Below, one piece after another: positions 31,633 through 42,709 of a stretch of DNA of 64,000 bases. The notes beneath the pieces were generated by a model, which saw only the letters and a program-made list of their open reading frames with translations, was not told the origin of the DNA and did not search any database. The position numbers and the translations under genes are program-made. Positions within the stretch are counted from its first letter, which is position 1, and every line of letters starts with the position of its first letter. Source of the DNA: Phialophora verrucosa (lineage: Eukaryota > Ascomycota > Eurotiomycetes > Chaetothyriales > Herpotrichiellaceae). Location of the stretch: assembly GCA_002099365.1 (NCBI GenBank), contig MSED01000003.1, positions 1,054,001 to 1,118,000 of the forward strand, given 5' to 3'.

Positions 31633-33851
31633 GCGAAGGACCATCCAGATGACACAAAGGGGACATCGCACCATAGTACTTGGAGAGAAAAGTTCATGAG
31701 CGCACCACATTACCTCGGAACTATTGCAATTGCATACGTTCACCGAAGATATGATCATCAAGGAGTTGGGAGCAGCGTGTTGAGATCACATTCTGCCCAT
31801 ATGCGTGGGTTTGAACACAACTTGTGTAATAATACAGATATCACCTTCGTTGTACAACAACATCTGACACTCCGATATGACAAGATCCCACGTGCAAGCT
31901 CCCCCAACCTGCAGCGAGTTCGTGGCTCACTTGGCCTCTACGAGCTTACCTTTTACTGACCCTCTCGCTCTAGCACAAGACAACACTTGCCGCTGGTGGA
32001 CGCCAGAGAGCTAAACACCTCGATATTCGTCCTACACCCGGTCTCGTGCTCCTGCCGGAGACCTTTTCTCGATGGAACTAAGATGCGCCGCGCGGAACTC
32101 GTGAAGGACAAACCGGTATTCGCGTCTCTCGCCTCCGTTCAAGATTCAAGCTGCTTCGTACGACCCTCCCAGCTGGTAGGCGCGACTTTGAACTGACAGC
32201 AGCCGTTCTTTTCACAGGTTTCTCTGTGCGAGTAGAACCTCAACACTCGTTCTCGGCCTCCCATGCCCAAGTCGTCCATACACTGTTGCAACAAGGATTC
32301 AAACGGTACCTGAAGAGTAAGAACTGGCTGATATTTGCTGTGTGAGGAGAGATTATTGAAGCGGTTTTGAGATTCTGTGCGAAGACTTCCAATGCGATGC
32401 TCCCGCAAACAACAATCCTGCTCCATTTCTTCATCTCGACTCTGTGAAAGCTTTCTCGCAAATTTTTTCGGTCTCTACTCCGATATATGTCCATCCTTTT
32501 CTGTGTCGACCACAAGGCTTGAAAGTTTCTCAGCCTCTTCGGTGATCGCTCGGACAATGACCCAGCGGAAGCTTCCTGCTCTTTCATTTGCTGGAACTGA
32601 TGGAACTGCCAAATAGATCATCCACTTTCTTCCACTGCTCCCTCAAGCTCCCAAGACTCGAACCGGACTAATTGCCGCAACATTACTTCATCCCTCATTC
32701 GCTATCTCTCGCTTGCCATTCCAAGCATCAATAGACATCGCCGTCGAGCTGCTTTGACGCACAGATCGCTTTCGTTTCTGCGCAGCATGCGTGATTTCAT
32801 TGACTTCCATGTCATCACTCCCTGTCCCCGGAGCACATGCTGCATGCTCATCGATCCATGGCCGGATTAAGGCCGCTCAAAGGTAATGTATCCTCATTGG
32901 TATATGAAGACCTTCTTTTCCTGCAATCTCTGTCAAGCTGCTCTTCACACTACTAGATCCGGCATACCAGCAGTCATATGCCCCAGGCCGCTTAAACCAC
33001 TATACGAGCAACTGGCCCTACTTCTCCCAGACGAATCAGTGGCCCCTGTATTCGAATCTCACGGGTTGTTATCCCTGATTACTACTCCGTACTCAGCTTC
33101 ACCTGTCCAATTCAACTTGTACATGCCCCTTGTTATTTCTCTCGCACGTACGGGCTTCAGCAGGGCTATTCGCCATCTTCCTACCTTGAAAGTCCCTGCA
33201 TATCAAGTCACTTGCCTCGGTTCTTTCCAGCCTACATAAGCACGCAGCACCATTATCAAGCGAATTGGAAGTTGGGAAAGAGACAACACAACACCAACGG
33301 AGACCAAGCATACTCAATTACATCATTTCGCATCCTTCGTGCAGAACGACAGTGAGGTTGATAACATAAACAGCTCCATTGTCGCCGCCTAAAGGTAATA
33401 GCTTATCGCTACAATCCCGGGGGACACCTTCCCAATACAATCGACACATTCCATCAAGAAGCAGCAGATCTCGACCGCGAGCCTGTCAGGGTCGGTCATC
33501 TGTCCCACATCAGCCGCGATCACTCATCCTCCCGTCTGCCAGGGGCATCAGCCTTACACGCACAGTCATCAAATCAGCGAAGGCCGCATCGGAAGGATTC
33601 ATCGCCCCGAGCACGTTCACCCCATATCACCAAGACTTGGCTACAAGAAAAGCTACCGAGGTTGTGGAATTGGGAAGATATAGAAAGCAGCCTGAGGTTC
33701 CAATTCCCCAGGTTCGCCCTCTCTCAATCTCGGAAAGCCTTGAGACGGGGACTTTTTGCCACTTTCCGTCCTCGTGTCTACGAGAAAAGAGTGCAAAGAA
33801 GAAGGCATTTTGATTCTCCCATCCTCTCGCCAAGAGAAGTTTCTGAGTATC
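31633..33851. other. long intergenic region / leader, no gene recognised
   Basis: About 2.2 kb without a recognisable gene on either strand. The part nearest 33852 (about 33230 onward) could be a long transcribed leader of the next gene, but this cannot be proven from sequence. No repeats or mobile-element ends stand out. Confidence 0.4.
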
Positions 33852-34841
33852 ATGTCTCAAATTACAGTCCTAGGCTTCACGCCGGCACAGCTGGTGTCGT
33901 CGTCTCAAGGCGCCAACGCCATCCACTGGGCCATCCTCCTCAGCCCGACTTCTTCCGCCCCACACAGTCCTCAACAGCCCCCGACCGTGACGAGGCCGAA
34001 AGCCAAGTCGTTCTTTTCGTCACAACGACGTCTCTCAAAGGACGACAGCAATGTCGCGGCATCTCCCGGAACAGCACTCTTCGACATGCATAGGCACCAG
34101 CTCCGCCAGCAGGAGTTCCCTGTCCCGGTCAAATCGTCAGAACCGTCAGAACCGACAGGACCCCGCTGGACGACCACAAGTATCTCCTCCGACGTCCCCA
34201 ACAAGCCATTCACACTGTCGCTGCGCATCCTCCTCTCGACGCACAGCCTGCCCGTCGGGAAACTCGCGCAAAAGATATCGCCCCTCCTCTACCGCACACC
34301 GACATACGGGCCCGAGGAAGACTGGCTCCGCGCCGCGCTCGACATGCTCGTCGGGGCCGGCATCCTCGAGCCCGCCGCAGCATTTGACGCGGATCTCGTC
34401 CTCGCCTTCGCCGGGGAAGCCGTCAAGGAATATCTCAGCCAGATCGAGCGGGGCCAACACTCTGCGCACGAAGTCCTCGAATTAGACTACGCAAAGCACA
34501 TTCGGGAAATGGAGTCCGTGAGGGCCATGTTTTCCCGCGACCCTCCCGCTGCCGCCGCCGCCACCGCAGCAGGAGCACCAGGTCGTTCCGACCGGAGCAT
34601 CACAGCCAGCGCGAGGCCTCGACAAGGCCCGGCAAAAACGTCTTCGCACCATTATTTCAACCTGCACCACGAGCCGAAATCTAAACCCGCGACCGACGCG
34701 GCGGTCAAGACGCACAAGTTCCTTGGCTTCAGGGTCTCGCCCGGCCCCAACGCCTCGGGGCAGCGCCAGAGGTGGGCCAGCGGAGGTGAGACCCGAGCAT
34801 ACTACGAACGGCGCGATGATCCGTACGGCGGGCTGATGTAA
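33852..34841 (+). CDS. uncharacterised protein
   Basis: A single exon encodes 329 residues from the ATG at 33852. The frame is open for 32 more codons to a TTG, but those residues are low quality. The first ~110 residues are Ser/Pro-rich with MSQITVLGFTPAQLVSS at the start. A folded-looking middle follows (NKPFTLSLRILLSTHSLPVGKLAQKI through LDMLVGAGILEPAAAF), predicted mostly helical. The C terminus is basic and disordered, with an alanine run near 267. I recognise no domain. Codon use is strongly GC-ending like real genes here, and the frame is unbroken, so it is very probably coding. Function and localisation are unknown. Confidence 0.7.
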   Translation: MSQITVLGFTPAQLVSSSQGANAIHWAILLSPTSSAPHSPQQPPTVTRPKAKSFFSSQRRLSKDDSNVAASPGTALFDMHRHQLRQQEFPVPVKSSEPSEPTGPRWTTTSISSDVPNKPFTLSLRILLSTHSLPVGKLAQKISPLLYRTPTYGPEEDWLRAALDMLVGAGILEPAAAFDADLVLAFAGEAVKEYLSQIERGQHSAHEVLELDYAKHIREMESVRAMFSRDPPAAAAATAAGAPGRSDRSITASARPRQGPAKTSSHHYFNLHHEPKSKPATDAAVKTHKFLGFRVSPGPNASGQRQRWASGGETRAYYERRDDPYGGLM

Positions 34842-34869
34842 TTGCCGTCCCAAAACCTGTAGGCTTGAC

Positions 34870-34905
34870 TATGACTATGAGTATGATTATGAATATGAGT
34901 ATGAC
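34870..34905. repeat. TATGAN hexamer repeat, 6 units
   Basis: Six back-to-back hexamers of the form TATGA followed by C, G, T, A, G and C. It lies just behind the stop codon of the uncharacterised gene. Confidence 0.8.
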
Positions 34906-35636
34906 AGAGAATGAAGCCGCCAAGGAAGACCGACAGAGCAGCGGCAGCAGCGGCATGAGCACGAGGAAGCAGAGCAGGCGATGGAGCCTGGACACGGAGT
35001 GGGAACAACAACAAGGCACACAAAGCTGGAGGTCAGTCCGCGCACGAGACGCATCGTCGGGTCTGATGTGCCCTGCCCTGTCCTGCCCTACCCTGCTCCC
35101 CGAAGAATGAAAGACCATCGACTAACTAGGACGGTTTAAAGTCAGGTTCCCATTTAAGTATACCAGCGAACGGCATTGATTGAGCGGGAGTGCGAGAGTA
35201 CATCCCTGTGCCGAAGTAATGAACAAGTAAAGTAATAAAGCAATAAAGCTGAGATGACCGAACCATCATCCATCCAGATTCTATTGACAGTATCTCAGGA
35301 TACGTAACGTACGTCAAGGAGTAGGAGTTCTTCCTCCTGGCGGATAAAACAAACTCGGATATTCGTTTTCATTGAGTTTCGAACTTCGAGTTACGAGCTT
35401 CGAGCTTCGATTATCAATTGTCAATTCTTGAGCTTGGATGTCTCAGTACGTACATACGTGGGTAACATAGTAAGCTACTGCAAATGGATATCTGGGTGTT
35501 GATGCTGGTGTTAATGGTACGTCACCATACTGTCACTGATCGCGTGCGTGGTTTGAGTCTGCCAGGAAAAGAAGCGACGGCTAAAAAAAGATTGATATGA
35601 AATGAAAAGGTCCCCGATTTGGGTTGGTCCTGCCCG

Positions 35637-35664
35637 CCTGCCTGCCTGCTTGCCTGTCTGTCTG
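35637..35664. repeat. CCTG/TCTG microsatellite
   Basis: Seven tetranucleotides (CCTG x3, CTTG, CCTG, TCTG x2) in the 3' flank of the four-span membrane protein. Confidence 0.8.
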
Positions 35665-35837
35665 CCTTGCACTCCTTCCCGTGGACGCCTGAACGCGACG
35701 CTCGGAGTTGATTCTCACACCCTCTCGTACTCATACTCCTGGCTTGGGCAAAACGTCAAGTAATTAAATCCTGTACATATGTAGGTGCGCATCTTTCAGC
35801 ACGTTATTTTTGCTCCCCCCTACTCGTCCGTCCCCGT

Positions 35838-37525
35838 TCAGAACGCCTGCCCCGGGTGATGCTGGGTTGGAGGGACATAGTTGGCTCCTGGGATGGGGAC
35901 GGCCTCGTACACCTGCTCACCCGGCGCCGCAGCCACATGTTCGTGGAATCTATCCTCTGGCGGGGGCGACATAGGTGGACTCAACGCTCTCGCGGGTGGC
36001 GGTGAAGGACTCGTCGACATGGCTAATCTCTCATGTGACGGAGATGTGTAGCCTTCTGTTGCCGTGCTCGTGGGTGTCGCCTTCGTGAGGCGGATCGGTG
36101 GCGCTTGTAGTTTGAATGGCGAGGCTGTGGTGTTGCTGGTGGCGGAATGAGGTGAGACGAATTGTGTGGGACTTGATCCCTGCTCAGCAGCCGAGTATGC
36201 GTCCATGGGGGTCTTGATCATGGTGGGGAACCCTGGGGTGCGAGGAGTCTGAGCAAATCCCGGTGTATTAGGTGCAGACTGGGTTCTCAATTGGGCAAGG
36301 TAAAGATCGGTGCGAGCGCGATCTCGGGCGTCCATGGACTTCCGCAGACGGTTCTTGGACCAGAATCTGTAGAAAACGATGCCGTAGATGGCGATGACGA
36401 TGACTTCGACGACGACTTCGATGATGCAGCAGATGAGAGACCAATCTTGCAGGCGGCAGACCAAAGCATAATGGACGTCATCTTGGAAGAGCTGTCGTCG
36501 CTTGTTGTCCTTGCAAGACCAGCCCCATAGATCCTGTCCACCACCTGAAGATTTACTCCCGTGCAAGATTCCGGCCCCGACGAGCCACATGATGATGCTG
36601 AACATGAACCAGCCGACCGCAAACATGGTGTAATAGACGGCGACTTTCTCGGCCCGGCGGTGGCCGCCCCTGCAATAGGCGAGGATGACAATGATGGAAA
36701 ATAACAGTGACACACACGCGATGCTGAGGACGACGATTTGTGGCCAGATTTTCTGTTTGGGTGCCCAGGCGGGCAGGTTGTTGCGGTTGGGCAGGTTTCT
36801 CGTGGCGTGGAAGATTGTAAGGACGGTAGAAAGCATGGCGAGGACGATGAGTGAGCAAGAGAAGTTGACCCCTCGTAGGACCATTTTGGCCATGCGAACG
36901 CGGGTTTTGACTTTCTAATCGAGGTTGTTAATCACCGCCGTCGGCGACAAAAAGGATCGGATGGACTTACCAGGTCGTTGGCCTGTTGGATCTCAGTCTT
37001 CATTTCTTCCTTCTCCAGGAGCTGTTCTTCTCGGAAGGTGGGTGACAGAGGATTCAGCATTCTCGAGGCCGTACCCGGTGTCTTGAGTGCGGATTTGAGT
37101 GGCTGGCCCGCCGACCCATTGGGATCTTGGGTGATGTATACATTCTGTTCTACCGGCTGGTTGTCGGAAATGTAACCGAACCCAACGTCTGATGGTTTTG
37201 GAGCTTGACTCGTGCTGGCGCCCTCCATCCTGGACGACGGATCAGCAAAGGGCGACTGGTGATCGCCAGGGCCAGAGGCGGGTGAAAAGACAGTCGTCGC
37301 TTCGGCGAAGCGAGCCCGCCTCACCACGGGTGGGTTACCACCAGCCGTGGACGAACGTGTGGACGCCGTTGAATTTGTGCGTATTGATCGGGTTGTTGCT
37401 TTGACGTCTGATTTCTCGTCGAGGTCTTCAACGCTGAGATTGAAGCCTACGCTGCGGCGGTTACGTTTGGAGTCGGCAGTGAGGTCGATAGGTGATACAG
37501 GTTCGAAGTTGGATGGCGGAGACAT
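35838..37525 (-). CDS. four-span membrane protein with disordered termini (HAM-8-like?)
   Basis: Two exons (37525-36971, 36914-35838) give 543 residues. The first ~185 residues are polar and Ser/Thr/Pro-rich. Four hydrophobic spans follow: GVNFSCSLIVLAMLSTVLTI, IVVLSIACVSLLFSIIVILA, VYYTMFAVGWFMFSIIMWLV and WSLICCIIEVVVEVIVIAIY. A short RFWSKNRLRKSMDARDRAR segment comes next, then a ~150-residue Pro/Ser-rich tail with repeated TPxxP and SPS motifs. The topology recalls MARVEL-type fungal proteins, and the overall layout is similar to what I recall of the hyphal-anastomosis membrane proteins (HAM-8), but that identification is tentative. The many proline-directed serines suggest phosphorylation. 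It probably sits in the plasma membrane. Confidence 0.8.
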
Positions 37526-39485
37526 GATGGCGGTGGGACGCGATTAGTCTTTATCGGAGGCGGCGATAGTGTCAAGCGAACTCAGCCCAAGCAGGCGGGG
37601 TGGCTTTGCGTGAGGGTAACGTCGGACAGGGATTCCCCCAACTCTGATTTGCAATTGCTGTTCGTATGTCGGAATCGTGACTGGTAGCGGCCGATGCTGA
37701 CGTGAGACGGAGAGGCCAAGATATTCGAGATCGGAGGGATAAATACGGTGGTAGATGGCCTTGGTGGCACGAGTATGTCCGCTATGTCGTCGAGAACCAG
37801 CTCTGGATCATTTGAAGAAATGATATAGACAGACGACGAGGTGGTTTGAGGAAGAGAGTGAGAGGAAGAATGGGCGAGTTGGTCGAGTAATAGGTGGGCC
37901 GAGACTCGAGGTGAGCTGACCCGCGAGCGCTTCGCTGGGACAGATGTGACTCGTGCGATTGGCAATGGCAAATGAACCCAAGCAGCAGCTGTCTGCTTCT
38001 CCTGGTGAGATCTGCTTGTGTGCCTGGGATTGAAGGGTGGAACAAGCGTTGCAGCAATTGGCGCTTTGCGGTCGGTGAAGCGGCCGGTCTACCTGTGTCT
38101 GCTCGCCCGGAGTATGTAAGGCCCGCAATAGAATTTGTGCTGGGCAGTGCTGGGCGACGGCTCTTAGGATATCGGGCCAAGAACAAAATGAAATGTACTC
38201 AGCGAAGCCTGCGCGAGCTTGGAACGAATATAAACACGGAGAGAGGAAGGATTGAGGCTGGAGCTGGAGGTGAGAAGAGGAAGAGAAGAAGCACGACAAG
38301 AAGGAACTGCTGGAGTAAGTAAATGCGATTGTACCGCTGGGCTGCCTTTCCAATAATCCGTGACTACTATGTTAAGATGAAGCCATTCTTTCCGAGATGG
38401 GATTCGATGGGCGCTTCAATTGAGTCGCGCTGGCGGTTGGATGAGAGCACACGGCGACGAGAGAAGAGATGCAGGTCCCGCTGGCAGAAGATGGAGTCGA
38501 GCGACTGCGTGACGGAAGTGAGAAGAGCTGCTTGGTTGGATGAGAGGCGTTGGTGAAGCGCTGGCAATGAGCGAATGAGCTGCCTGAGAGGTGGCCATCA
38601 CATCCTCGGCCATTCAGCGTGCGTTGGACCATGCATCGCTCTGCATTAGACGCTTGGAACTGCCGAAGACCCCTCCCTCTCGCGATAGTTAGGTGGCGTG
38701 GATAAACCATTGTTTCTATCTATGTGCACAGGATGTACAGATGTCAGAGGCAGTCGCGAGCATGCGGTAGATCTTTGCTCGACGTGAGACAGTACAATCG
38801 ACGAAGTGAGGGACGAGTCAAGCCTGGATGATGGTATCTTGTGGCTGCGATCTCGTGGCTCTGCGACCTCTGCCTGCCCACTGGGCAATCGGCAGACGGA
38901 TCCTGCATGTCCGGATCGACGGCTGAAGGCCAGAAGACTCGACTGGCCCTCCCACGCCCTCCCTAATTGGGCCCGCCCAGTCGAGGCCTGCAGCCACGAT
39001 TCCCCGGATCGTGCTCCGACCCCTCTTCCTCCTTGGTATCTATTTTTAGGGCATCGTGGTATCAGGGCATCAGAGCATCCTTGGGCTATCATGCAACCGC
39101 CCGAGTTGGTCAGGGTGAGAAGACCAGTGAATAAAGCCATATTCCTCGGATTTTCTATGTTTGGATTGGATGTTGGATATTGGATATTGGCTCTTGCCAG
39201 CTTTTGTGCACACGCGGCATCTCTCAATTGATGAGTAGCGCTGGTAGCAAACAAATGTGTGTTCTGCTCGCCCTTTGTTTTCTGCAATGAAAGTCCAGGC
39301 GCTCATTTGCCTGTCACCGCTCAGCAATGCCATGCAGTAGTTTCCTTCCATAAGCTTTTCTTCTCGCGCCACCATTGCCCTAAAAACCCTTTGTGTGATG
39401 GTACTGTGCAGCTTTGTCCGTGATCGCTCTTGCAACAGCCAACGTCACCAGCTCGATTTCCTCTCCCACCGCGAACACACATTAT
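37526..39485. promoter_or_regulatory. long upstream region of the four-span protein, no gene
   Basis: Nearly 2 kb with no credible gene. On the plus strand, 38250-38311 is strongly purine-rich, which on the gene's strand is a pyrimidine tract 700-790 bases upstream of its start, a common fungal core-promoter or leader feature. Minus-strand frames of up to 213 codons lack any family resemblance. The right end is the 3' flank of the next gene. Confidence 0.4.
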
Positions 39486-40532
39486 TTAGCAGAAAGCGAT
39501 CGGAGGTTGCGCGACCGCATACTGCTCGAGGCCTTTGCTTTTGACAAGTTTCTTGCCGGATCCGATTGTTTTAGCTGTGCCACTTGGAAGCCTGATAGTC
39601 AGCACCTTTGTAGCCTTGCGTCTTGGCTCTTCGAGCCGCTTCTTCTCCTCTGCTGCTTTGCGCTTCGCCTCTTGCTTCTTCTTCTTCCTGCCATCTGAGG
39701 TCATCATCCTCTTCTCGAGCTCTTTCGCTGCGGCTGTGCATCTCTCTTGTGGGAACCCGTCATGCTCCAGTGTGAGATCAACACGATCCAGGCCATCATC
39801 GGCGAGCGCAAGCAAGGGTTTGGCCCACGGCTCTCTAACCTCGAGTTGGATCGGCCAGTCGAAGTTGGTTATGTCGAGGACCAACTGTCTCAGTGTTGTT
39901 TGTTGTTTGACCTGGTTAAGTACCTCTGACCACTTGGCGTCGTGTCTCAGCTTCCACTCACGGTCTGCCAGCAATGGAGGCTCGCCATATCCAGTATGTG
40001 TGATTTCCAGGCTCACGATGCTCGTGCGAGCCGCTTCGGGGGTGTTCTTGAGGAATTTTCTGAGAACGACGAAGCTGGTGAAGCAGAATGTAGTTCTTGC
40101 GTACACATACCGGATGGCTTCGTGATTCATCTGACGGCAGGAGAAGAGAAGAGAAGCCTCTGTAGGTTCGCCCGTGAATGTGCCCCGGATGTGGTACCGG
40201 GGTGACTGGTGTTTCTTCTTGGGCTCACGCTTCTTCAACTGTTGGAGTTCTTTCTGAGGGTGGGTGCCGGAGACAATGACTCGGGCTTCGGGTACGACCA
40301 GGTCGTAGATACGATTCCTGATTTCGCCAGGCAGATCGAAGAAGCGAAACGGCTTGGCTGGTCGAGAAGAAGCAGGCTTGGCGGTGTTTGCGAGAGCACG
40401 AGCTGCTGGTGAAGCGACCTTAACCTGGGGATTCGGACCAGGTAGACTTGGTGGCTGGAAGACTGACCGGGGAACGTTTTGGCGGTCGCGGTTTGGGAGA
40501 GTGCGATCACGCTTCGGATTAGGCAGCCACAT
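39486..40532 (-). CDS. DUF7730/2EXR-type (F-box-like) protein
   Basis: A single exon encodes 348 residues. After a basic, Pro-rich N terminus (about 60 residues) it has FRFFDLPGEIRNRIYDLVV, the F-box-like opening of the fungal DUF7730/2EXR families. This is followed by SLLFSCRQMNHEAIRYVYARTTF, the second typical block. A 'W-S-E-V' region and leucine-rich strands (TLRQLVLDI, DRVDLTLEHDGF) come next. The C terminus is a highly charged Lys/Glu helix (near residues 285-315) and a basic tail. Such proteins are numerous in filamentous fungi; a substrate-adaptor role like true F-box proteins is assumed but unproven. Confidence 0.8.
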   Translation of the reverse strand: MWLPNPKRDRTLPNRDRQNVPRSVFQPPSLPGPNPQVKVASPAARALANTAKPASSRPAKPFRFFDLPGEIRNRIYDLVVPEARVIVSGTHPQKELQQLKKREPKKKHQSPRYHIRGTFTGEPTEASLLFSCRQMNHEAIRYVYARTTFCFTSFVVLRKFLKNTPEAARTSIVSLEITHTGYGEPPLLADREWKLRHDAKWSEVLNQVKQQTTLRQLVLDITNFDWPIQLEVREPWAKPLLALADDGLDRVDLTLEHDGFPQERCTAAAKELEKRMMTSDGRKKKKQEAKRKAAEEKKRLEEPRRKATKVLTIRLPSGTAKTIGSGKKLVKSKGLEQYAVAQPPIAFC

Positions 40533-41837
40533 GCTGGCGATGTGTCTGTCGCATACGACGGGAGATGCTTGGTGAGGCCGAATGTCTCAAAGAGAGACGA
40601 GTCCTGAGCGCAATGAAAAGGATTGTTGACAGAACAGGCAGTCCTGAAAATTGGAGATCGAACGAGTCAGGTCTGTTTGTGGTTTCGTCTCAATATCAAT
40701 GCGAAGTAGAGGTGAGTGACGCTGGGCTGTACGGGACCTAGCGAATTACACAATGTCCATGTATGTGATTGGTCAGTGAGCGGCAGGTGAATAGGAGAGA
40801 CTTTCGCTCACGACGGCTGGCAGGTGGAAAGGGGAAGAATAGCAGCAACAAGAAGAGGGCTGTGAAGTCATCGGTCGGTTATTGACAGTGAAGGAAAACT
40901 AGTGATGGATACTGGGAGCGAATGCAAGCTACACGCACAGACAGACCAAATGAAGGTGACTCAAACCTAGGTTTCAAGTTGGGTGGAAAGCCTGTGAATG
41001 ATTGATGGCCACGCCGAGCTTCGGAAGCAGCCGTGAACTCAACAGTAAGACAAACCAACCCGAACCGAGCAAACTCCTCCGCAGATCGAGCTGGAAGCTC
41101 GCAATTGAACCGATCTGCTTTCTTTGGTTTCGCTGCTTTGACGAACTCGAACGTGGTTTGCCGAGGGTTACTGGCGCTTTACGTCCGGATTGTGAAAGGA
41201 TGGGACGGCAGAGCAACTTAGATGCTCTACTAATATATGTGGTCTTTGCACCCATTGTTCCACAGTGTCAACATTCTGTTAGGTCTGCTGTCATGGTGAG
41301 CGTGACTACGCGGGCGCTGAGCGTGACTACGCGGGCGCTGAGCGTGACTACGCGGGCGCAGAGCGACCGACATTTGGTATTAATGTGAAGGGGTGTCGAA
41401 GATGCAATGTTGGCAACTCCTATGCAAGGCTATCCTACCACAGGTGCACTCCGAACAATCAGTTTACACCAGACTTGGTTAGTGTCTGGTTCGTCCATCT
41501 TCCACTACGGGTGAGTAAACAAACATCCCTGCCAAGTCTTTCCATCGCTCGCTTCTCACTCACCTGCGTCTCACTGCTTGCTGCGTCGCTGAACTCAGCC
41601 GGCGGCTCTTCCGGTTCAACTTGGAGGATGTCCTGCTAAGTTGATATAACCCGGCGGCTGGTTCAGCTTCTTGAGGATGTGTGTCATCCATCACCTCACG
41701 GACATGCCGTGTTAGAATTGGTAAGCACTTCAAGATCCGAGTCTCTGCACTCCGCAGAAACTTGCACGGTGTTTTAATATCAGCATGCGTTCGAGTGCAT
41801 CTGAACCCTCTCGTCACCGGATTTCTCCATCATCACT
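40533..41837. other. intergenic, divergent promoters
   Basis: 1.3 kb between outward-facing genes. It contains a threefold 21-base tandem repeat (listed separately) but no credible gene. Confidence 0.45.
41297..41359. repeat. 21-base tandem repeat, 3 copies
   Basis: Three head-to-tail copies of a GC-rich 21-base unit containing GAGCGTGACTACGCGGGCGC, nearly perfect. Being a multiple of three, it makes an open frame with a repeated heptapeptide, but there is no other sign of coding. It lies about 480 bases upstream of the alpha/beta hydrolase start. Confidence 0.85.
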
Positions 41838-42709
41838 ATGTCTAAACCTTCAATTATCTTTTGCCCGGGTTCGTTCAATCTGCCATCAGCCTACGAGCCA
41901 ATCTTCGCTGCCGTCTCGGAGGCAGGCTACGAGATCCAAGGCATCCATCCGCCCAGCGTCGGGCCAGGCAGCCGGCAAGGCAGAGACACTCCAGCACCTT
42001 CGATGTACGAAGACGCAGCCTTGATTGCAGAAACAGCCGAGAAACTGGCGGACCAAGGCAAAGACGTGATCCTCATCGGACACTCGTATGGTGGTGTCCC
42101 GATCTCCCAAAGCCCAAAGAGGCTGGCAAAAGAGGAAAGGAAGGCGCAAGGCAAACCCGGGGGGATTGTTCAGCTCGCTTACATGACATGCCTTGTCCCT
42201 ACCATTAGACAATCGGCTCAGGATGTCCTGAATACGATTCCAGACCGTGACAAGAGTGTGTCTATGGCGGTTGATGTAAGTCTCTCATCTCTTCCTAGCT
42301 ATAGACCTCTCTTTTGTCTGACACAATTCTTCAGGAGAATGGCTGGATGTTGATTGAGGATCCGGCAGCAACCGCGAGGGTTCTTTTGCAGCACCTGTCT
42401 CCTGAGGAGGGTGAGGCAGTAGTCAGGGGTTTCACAAAGCACTCGGCGACCAGTTTCGTCGACAAGTTGACCTATGCTGGATACAAGGACATTCCCGTGT
42501 CATACTTGGTCTGCGAGGAGGACTTGGCTGGGCCTCCAGAAATAATACAAAGACCTACGATCGACATGATCGAGCAAGTGAGTGGTCGAAGGGTTGATGT
42601 CACAAGCATCAAGGCAGGTCATATGCCGAATGTGACCGCTCAGAGGGAGACGATTCAGTGGATCCTGGACGTGGCTAAGAAGGTGCAAGAGAGCCAACGA
42701 GCCGCTTGA
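41838..42709 (+). CDS. alpha/beta hydrolase
   Basis: Two exons (41838-42275, 42335-42709) give 270 residues. The opening strand SIIFCPGSFNLPSAYEP, the nucleophile elbow GHSYGG with Ser83, an acidic loop EEDLAGP around residue 207-209 and His242 in KAGHMPNV make a complete catalytic triad. The fold is the small AB-hydrolase type with a short cap. It resembles fungal esterases of the salicylate-esterase/hydroxynitrile-lyase-like group, but no substrate can be assigned. No signal peptide, so it is probably cytosolic. The 59-nt intron (GTAAGT...TCAG) is phase 0. It stands 1.3 kb upstream of a Zn2Cys6 regulator on the same strand. Confidence 0.9.

Larger units (their letters stand above)
34842..35837. 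other. intergenic with several simple repeats
   Basis: No gene. It carries six TATGAN hexamers (34870-34905), CCCTG-type pentamers near 35070-35097, TTCGAG-rich direct repeats (about 35374-35412) and a CCTG/TCTG run (35637-35664). Both flanking genes end here (convergent), so it is a double 3' region. Confidence 0.5.

Noticed and set aside
41002..41388. Plus-strand frame with a repeated ALSVTTR heptapeptide
   Set aside because: The repetition simply reflects the 21-base DNA repeat; the rest of the frame is not protein-like.
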